DNA from: CAMBDR01 sp046597185
Lineage (GTDB): Bacteria > Pseudomonadota > Gammaproteobacteria > Burkholderiales > Burkholderiaceae_D
Length of the DNA: 20,025 nucleotides
NCBI GenBank assembly: GCA_046597185.1
Contig: JBKJLF010000596.1
Location: 1 to 20,025 of the forward strand
Direction of reading: 5' to 3'
In this document: positions 16,583 through 20,025 of the stretch, in pieces
Layout: every line of letters starts with the position of its first letter
Numbering within the stretch: the first letter of the stretch is position 1
The notes under the pieces: model-generated
Seen by the model: the letters and a program-made list of their open reading frames with translations, nothing else
Database searches by the model: none
Told to the model about the DNA's origin: nothing
Translations under genes and position numbers: made by a program

Positions 16583-16649
16583 CCCTAATGTTGCGCTACC
16601 CGAATCAACGGCTTCATCGTTGATTGCGTGTTGAGCGGCAAGTTAAAGC
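16583..16649 (-). repeat. attC-like site between the ankyrin and GFA genes
   Basis: This 67-bp element has two nested stems: TTGCGCT (16591-16597) with AGCGGCAA (16634-16641), one bulged base, and AATCAACG (16603-16610) with CGTTGATT (16618-16625), perfect, with a 7-base loop. CCCTAAT (16583-16589) and GTTAAAGC (16642-16649) are the core-like ends. It overlaps the stop codon of the ankyrin gene, as attC sites often do. This is the clearest attC-like fold in the window. Confidence 0.7.
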
Positions 16650-17218
16650 TCTTTTTTCTCATACAGCTTATTGGCACAAACATTTTCAAGGTAGGCAAGT
16701 GCTTCGCTACATTTATGAAAGCGCGCAACATCTTCAGGCGTGCTCCAGCTAAAGTCTAACGTAGCTGCACATAAATCGGCACCATATTCTTTAAGAATGC
16801 GTAGAGCCTCGACATCGTTTCCAACTGCCGCGCAATGCGCCGTTGTAAAGGCGTTAGAGCCAATAACGTCATGCTTAGCCCCTGCCGCAAGTAACACGCG
16901 AAGCATCGCATACCGGAATTGAGCATCGTCACAATCCAATATTTCCGATAACGATGTAAGACCTTCCTCATCCCGGTAGGAAAGATCTACACCCTGCTCT
17001 ACCATCCAACGTATTGCTTTTTCTGCCTTATAGTGGATCGCGTTAGTAATCCAGTGTCGATCAAGAAATGAATCGCGGCCATGTGGGAAAGCCTGCTCTT
17101 GTGTTTGCAATGCGAAAAAATCTGGCGCATCGCCATGAACCAGGATGTTCATCATTTCGTCGTAGCGGTCCCAAATCCGCTTCTCTTCGGCAGTTGGCAC
17201 TTCTGGCTGTCCGCTCAT
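16643..17218 (-). CDS. Ankyrin-repeat protein, cassette gene
   Basis: The protein has 191 residues. After a charged N-terminus, three ankyrin-like helix-turn-helix units can be read at about 55-85 (AIRWMVEQGVDLSYRDEEG), 88-120 (LRVLLAAGAKHDVIGSN) and 121-152 (TTAHCAAVGNDVEALRILKE). A degenerate fourth with STPEDVARF follows. Such repeats bind other proteins; no partner is evident. No signal peptide or membrane segment is present, so it should be cytoplasmic. The start is supported by GAGG six to seven bases upstream. It is the only gene of its cassette. Function cannot be deduced further. Confidence 0.85.
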   Translation of the reverse strand: MSGQPEVPTAEEKRIWDRYDEMMNILVHGDAPDFFALQTQEQAFPHGRDSFLDRHWITNAIHYKAEKAIRWMVEQGVDLSYRDEEGLTSLSEILDCDDAQFRYAMLRVLLAAGAKHDVIGSNAFTTAHCAAVGNDVEALRILKEYGADLCAATLDFSWSTPEDVARFHKCSEALAYLENVCANKLYEKKEL

Positions 17219-17233
17219 TGCGGCCTCATCTAA

Positions 17234-17304
17234 GTTTTAACGTAAAACTAACAGGCGCTACGCGGCTTTATCGCGCAGCGTCCGAGTCGACTGCCGGGTT
17301 ATGC
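17234..17304 (-). repeat. attC-like site between the YdjM-like and ankyrin genes
   Basis: This 71-bp element runs from GTTTTAAC (17234-17241; GTTAAAAC on the - strand) to GTTATGC (17298-17304; GCATAAC on the - strand). CGCTACGCG (17256-17264) pairs with CGCGCAGCG (17272-17280) with one mismatch, and GTTTTA/TAAAAC forms a small palindrome at 17234-17248. It overlaps the last dozen codons of the YdjM-like gene. Its inverse core GCATAAC is the exact complement of that cassette's first bases at 17806-17800. Confidence 0.65.
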
Positions 17305-17786
17305 CGACTGAGCCAATGCGAAATGGCGAAATACAAGCCAACACCCAAAAGGCCGCTATATAAACAGAAATTGTGAACCCCCTCCACGGACAGTAAACCA
17401 AGGATTGGGTTGTTTAGCGTGAACGGCGCAAACGGTTCAACATCGGCGTGCATTACGCTATCAAGTAGCACATGACTGAACGAACCAATAAACGCACTGA
17501 TGATTGCGACGGGCCAACTGATTGGTAAGTGGCGAGCCTGACCAAGAAAGCGCAGGCCAAATTCGGCGGCGTACTTTCCAGTAAGTGCAGAGCCTATGCC
17601 GATGAGCGTTGCGCCAATCCAGGTGTGCGAAAAGCCATGCAAGTGTCCCGCTCCGGTGAGAAGAACGACCAGTGGCTGGATGTCCATGATGATTTGCGCC
17701 CAACCAAAGACCATGAGCGAAAAACTTCCCTGAAGAAGCGCCTTCACCAATAAGCCTGGGCCCATATGGAACGGAGTAAATGGCAT
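17268..17786 (-). CDS. Integral membrane protein, YdjM/DUF4184-like putative metal-dependent hydrolase
   Basis: The protein has 172 residues with about four hydrophobic helices (10-28, 33-47, 55-70, 90-112) and a fifth near 130-160. It begins MPFTPFHMGPG, typical of this group. Metal-ligand-like residues lie at helix ends: Asp35, HLHGFSH (48-54) and SHVLLDSVMHAD (104-115). In the YdjM/DUF4184 group these His/Asp clusters suggest metal-dependent phosphoesterase activity in the membrane, but no substrate is proven. AAGGA seven bases upstream of ATG 17786 supports the start. It starts 14 bp inside its cassette boundary (GTTATGC, 17806-17800). Family call is from motifs and topology only. Confidence 0.7.
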   Translation of the reverse strand: MPFTPFHMGPGLLVKALLQGSFSLMVFGWAQIIMDIQPLVVLLTGAGHLHGFSHTWIGATLIGIGSALTGKYAAEFGLRFLGQARHLPISWPVAIISAFIGSFSHVLLDSVMHADVEPFAPFTLNNPILGLLSVEGVHNFCLYSGLLGVGLYFAISHWLSRHNPAVDSDAAR

Positions 17787-17799
17787 GATCAGTCCTTAG

Positions 17800-18013
17800 G
17801 CATAACGATTAGCGTTTATCTGCCGTCCCACAAACGCAAAAGCGAGCCGCGCAACAGTCGCACCAGATAAACATGGTTTAACTTAACCGACGGCAAGCGG
17901 CGGCACACAGTGGATTGTATAACAGTCGAGGAAACAAGCGCCTGCGAATATCAGTATTTCGTCACACAATTGTTAAGGCTGCGGCGCAAGGCGCGATTTG
18001 TGGTATTGGTTCA
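17800..18013 (-). repeat. Long attC-like spacer, copy 2 of a roughly 200-bp repeat
   Basis: This copy matches 15641-15863. It runs from GCATAAC (17800-17806; GTTATGC on the - strand) through the perfect stem GTTTATCTG (17814-17822) / CAGATAAAC (17864-17872). GTTAAGGC (17972-17979) follows and the shared flank ends near 18012. Shared blocks include CACAAACGCAAAAGCGAGCC and TTTAACTTAACC. An alternative pairing, TGCCGTC with GACGGCA, exists only in this copy. Confidence 0.65.
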
Positions 18014-18119
18014 ACAGGTATTTCCATATCCAATTTGAAAAAACCATCCCACAAATTGCGCCCGGGCTCGTCCAACAATCCAACCGTATTCGTTATACCC
18101 CGTTCTATGCGAGATGTGT

Positions 18120-18688
18120 TCAAAGTTCATGCGAATAAATAATAAAACCGACGTTTTTGGCGACTTTGTCATACAGGGTTCGGCCAGCTTCATTCGTTGC
18201 CTGTGTTGTCCAGTAAACGCGATCGGCCACCGGGGCGAAAGCGTGGGCATCGTCGCCACCTTGAAATTTAAGCGCTCTTTCCAGCAAGCCCACTTTAACA
18301 AAACCCTGATAACCCTGGTTCAGTTCAGATGCTGTTGTTCAATTTTTTGAATGGTCAAGCCATTTTTGCCCAGGCCCGGTGCCACTTTGCGCAAACATTC
18401 CATGATGCGCATCAGGGTGGCGCGGTAGTTAGCGCGGGTGGCGTCGCCGGGTGGTGGCAGATAGAAGTAGGATTGCAGCAGGTCAACACAGGTATCGTTG
18501 AGTTCCGTGGGGGCATCGCCAACCAATACCAGCGCTTTGGAGGTGGCAAGAATGGCCCGGTTCAGTCGGTTTTTCGTCTCGCGCACCGCAGCAATCATCA
18601 GATTGCCATAGATGGCATCTTCGGGGGCAACAGTATAGCGAATATTGATGGTTTGGTTATCCACATTTTTTACTACGGTGACGGTCAT
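18120..18688 (-). pseudogene. Frameshifted gene, unknown, ending at a possible HExxH motif
   Basis: ATG 18688, with AAGGA upstream, opens a frame that reads MTVTVVKNVDNQTINIRYTV and on to LTIQKIEQQHLN before TGA at 18320-18322. The next frame then continues seamlessly as ELNQGYQGFVKVGLLERALK, DDAHAFAPVADRVYWTTQAT and NEAGRTLYDKVAKNVGFIIY to SHEL and TGA (18120-18122). The 569-bp span confirms one frameshift near 18320. After that TGA the frame reads T-H, so the end resembles a broken HELTH zinc motif; DRVYWTTQATNEAGRTLYD followed by HEL recalls M35-type lysine-specific metallopeptidase domains, but this is speculation. The rest of the gene is replaced by unrelated DNA leading into the long repeat. 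Not functional as it stands. Confidence 0.65.
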
Positions 18689-18730
18689 TTTTGATGTCCT
18701 TTGCCGATAAAAAGAGAACTTGCGTTGCAA

Positions 18731-19122
18731 TAAGTCATTGCCGATGAGGGGGGCAGGTCGATATTATAAATCAATTGGGTGGGTGCCCAAAACAAAGTGG
18801 GGTGGGGTGTTGTTATTCTGGTGTGCCAGCGCGCCAGCATCATTGTCAGCTCATCACTTAAGGCCACCGCCACTTGCGCCGCTTACTGGTAGGCTGGGCT
18901 GATGACCTTGCGCACTTTGCCATTGACTGTTATATAATCCATCGGTCGCCACCGCTTATCGACGGTTTCATTACAAAACCCGGTTGAGTCGTATTAATAT
19001 CTTCGGCCTGTTTGGCGCAGATTCGTGGAAGATCGGGCGTTTGGATCAACGGACCATGTTGATGATCAAACTGAAACCATGAACCTGCCATTTTATTCAC
19101 TAACTTTCATTCAAAACCGCAT
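18731..19122. other. Gene-free stretch with one possible coding fragment
   Basis: No intact gene is supported. On the + strand about 40 codons from near 18960 to TGA 19079-19081 read INIFGLFGADSWKIGRLDQR and on to MIKLKP without a start codon. This may be the end of a decayed gene that I cannot identify. A TATAAT box (18933-18938) lacks a properly spaced -35 element. G-rich and CCGCC-rich patches show no clear structure. Confidence 0.35.
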
Positions 19123-19365
19123 ATGAATCGAATCAATCTCATCGTAGCTTACGCGGCCATTGCCGTTTCGTCTTTCTGCAACGCCGCTGAGCCTGTTGCC
19201 GGACCAGGCCTCCCCCCAACTTGCCGCGAACTGGTGGCAGTGGGCCATGTCAACCAGCAAAGATGAGAATCCCGTCGCTGATCTGACCGGCGTGAATTGC
19301 GCAGTCAGTCAACGTGGCGATACCTGGTTTCTGGCTGGAGGCTTTGGTTCGTCGAAAATTAGGTA
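19123..19365 (+). pseudogene. Truncated, frameshifted secreted protein of unknown function
   Basis: ATG 19123 opens a good signal peptide (MNRINLIVAYAAIAVSSFCN, then AAEP). Within the next dozen codons the correct frame changes at or before a run of six C (about 19212-19217). The new frame reads SPQLAANWWQWAMSTSKDEN, VADLTGVNCAVSQRGDTWFL and AGGFGSSKIR before TAA. The NWWQWA..NPVAD..G..C...Q.G..WFLAG pattern is one I recall from secreted hypothetical proteins that continue with a CTVPAGKALFFP-like block, absent here. So it has both a frameshift and a C-terminal truncation. No function is known. Confidence 0.65.
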
Positions 19366-19617
19366 ACACCTCAATAAGCCGTGGCAACATCACTCCTGCT
19401 GACCACCCCGCGATGCATTGACACCGTCAATTCTTATCTGGCTCTCAGGATCAGCTATAGCAATTCGTATTTTCACCATTACATGTCAAGTTCCCCCTTG
19501 GCGTCAGCGCTTCCCCCGCAAATATTTTACGAAAGCACAAAAAAAGGTTGTAAACTTTGTTGATTTATGTTAACTTGCATATATACCAACTACCAATGCA
19601 ACAGCATCGCCCAAGCC
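19366..19617. other. Gene-free stretch before the transposase remnant
   Basis: No convincing gene is seen. TTGTTG (19557-19562), 17 bp, TATATA (19580-19585) could be a weak promoter for the transposase remnant. The left end of the insertion sequence should lie here, but I could not recognise a terminal inverted repeat without the other end. Confidence 0.3.
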
Positions 19618-20025
19618 ATGAAAAAATATACGATGCCACTGATTTCGCCGGAAAACATGGTGCCCGAAATCGAGGCGCTTGTGGCGTTTGCGAAAGAATT
19701 GACCAATGATACCAACGCGCTATACGAGGAAGGCGTTGCGTTGCGTAAAGAGCTTGCACTGCTGAACCAAGCAAAAAAAGCCAAAAGCGCGCATCAGGGC
19801 CGCGAAAATGAGGAAGTGGACACTTCCCGCTGTTGACGAGGACGAATTGTCGCCAGCCATGTCACGCAGCCAGTGCTGCACGAGAGTTTGGGCGAATGGG
19901 GCATCGATATTTCCGCAGGCCAGATCGACGCATTACTACAAAATAACAAGGAACGGTTTCATAAGGAAAAGGACGCGTTGCTGGCGGTCGGCCTCCAGTT
20001 GTCATCCTATGTGACCGTGGATGAC
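19618..20025 (+). pseudogene. Degraded transposase (IS66-like or related DDE type), runs off the right edge
   Basis: From ATG 19618 the frame reads MKKYTMPLISPENMVPEIEA, VAFAKELTNDTNALYEEGVA and LRKELALLNQAKKAK, an N-terminal coiled-coil helix typical of IS66-like transposases. It stops at TGA 19834-19836. In the same frame, after the stop, it continues HVTQPVLHESLGEWGIDISA, GQIDALLQNNKERFHKEKDA and LLAVGLQLSSYVTVDD to the last base. That block precedes the first catalytic Asp (VDD) in transposases of this kind. Between the two parts roughly 100-150 residues normally present are missing, so there is an internal deletion as well as a stop. It is the only transposase in the window and may have helped to shape this decayed region. 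Confidence 0.75.

Larger units (their letters stand above)
15004..17979 (-). mobile_element. Integron-type gene-cassette array without visible integrase
   Basis: Small unrelated genes, all on the - strand, are separated by imperfect hairpins of 60-220 bp. Core-like heptamers (- strand) mark cassette starts: GTTGGGC at 15647, GTCAGGT at 16068, GTTAAAA at 17241 and GTTATGC at 17806. For several cassettes the start is complementary to the inverse core closing the same cassette. The YdjM-like cassette starts GTTATGC and closes with GCATAAC (17304-17298). The ankyrin cassette starts GTTAAAAC and closes with GCTTTAAC. The 53-aa cassette starts GTTGGGC and closes with GCCGAAC. That relation is expected of integron cassettes. 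No integrase or attI is in the window; an integrase, if present, should lie beyond 20025. Confidence 0.75.

Noticed and set aside
15004..18013. CRISPR array or phage attachment sites suggested by repeated spacers.
   Set aside because: Repeats are few, long, diverged and separated by genes; no cas genes, integrase or phage genes are present.
18923..18938. TTGACT plus TATAAT promoter.
   Set aside because: The two boxes are only about four bases apart, far too close for sigma-70.
19834..19836. TGA recoding (selenocysteine) in the transposase frame.
   Set aside because: No SECIS-like hairpin is evident, the family has no such residue, and a large internal deletion is present as well.

Overview
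The window looks like chromosomal DNA of a Gram-negative proteobacterium, probably beta or gamma. The evidence is an outer-membrane beta-barrel protein, a LolA-like periplasmic protein, a LolD/FtsX-type transporter, integron-type gene cassettes and intermediate GC content. The species cannot be named from the sequence. The left two thirds (1-13966, + strand) are intact and tightly packed. The right third (13944-20025) is a mixture of small cassette genes on the - strand and decayed genes.

Region 1 (1-9008) is the end of a hybrid polyketide/non-ribosomal peptide gene cluster. It holds the C-terminal ER-KR-ACP part of a type I PKS that begins outside the window, a four-domain NRPS (C-A-T-TE), a PCMH/VAO-type flavin oxidase and, behind its own promoter, a methyltransferase-like protein with hydrophobic segments. 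The A-domain specificity residues read DLYNMSLIW plus the conserved Lys, which is the cysteine code. The C domain keeps a classical HHxxxDxxS motif and is not of the cyclisation type. The predicted assembly-line end is therefore a polyketide acyl chain amidated with cysteine and released by the thioesterase, then oxidised and perhaps methylated.

Region 2 (9064-13079) is an envelope-export operon: a possible 30-residue peptide with a very strong ribosome binding site, an ABC ATPase, an FtsX/MacB-type permease, a LolA-like periplasmic carrier and an outer-membrane beta-barrel protein. Coupled stop/start codons and short gaps suggest one transcript. Its position directly after the biosynthetic genes suggests that it exports or places the product, or a lipid-like form of it, in the outer membrane. 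A membrane protein with a zinc ribbon and an HExxH motif follows (13100-13966).

Region 3 (13944-15000) is a ruined M28-family aminopeptidase, with two homopolymer frameshifts, one in-frame stop and loss of most of the catalytic domain, followed by an unrecognisable tail.

Region 4 (about 15004-18010) is an array of integron-type cassettes, all read on the - strand and separated by attC-like imperfect hairpins. Cassette contents are a 53-aa protein with a frameshifted partner, a frameshifted small protein, a GFA/CENP-V-family protein, an ankyrin-repeat protein and a YdjM/DUF4184-like membrane protein. The first bases of several cassettes are complementary to the inverse core of their own attC, as expected for real cassettes. 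Two of the spacers are roughly 200-bp near-identical copies that bracket the central block. No integrase or attI is visible.

Region 5 (18120-20025) is decayed accessory DNA: a frameshifted gene ending in a possible HExxH motif, a truncated secreted protein and a degraded transposase that runs off the right edge.
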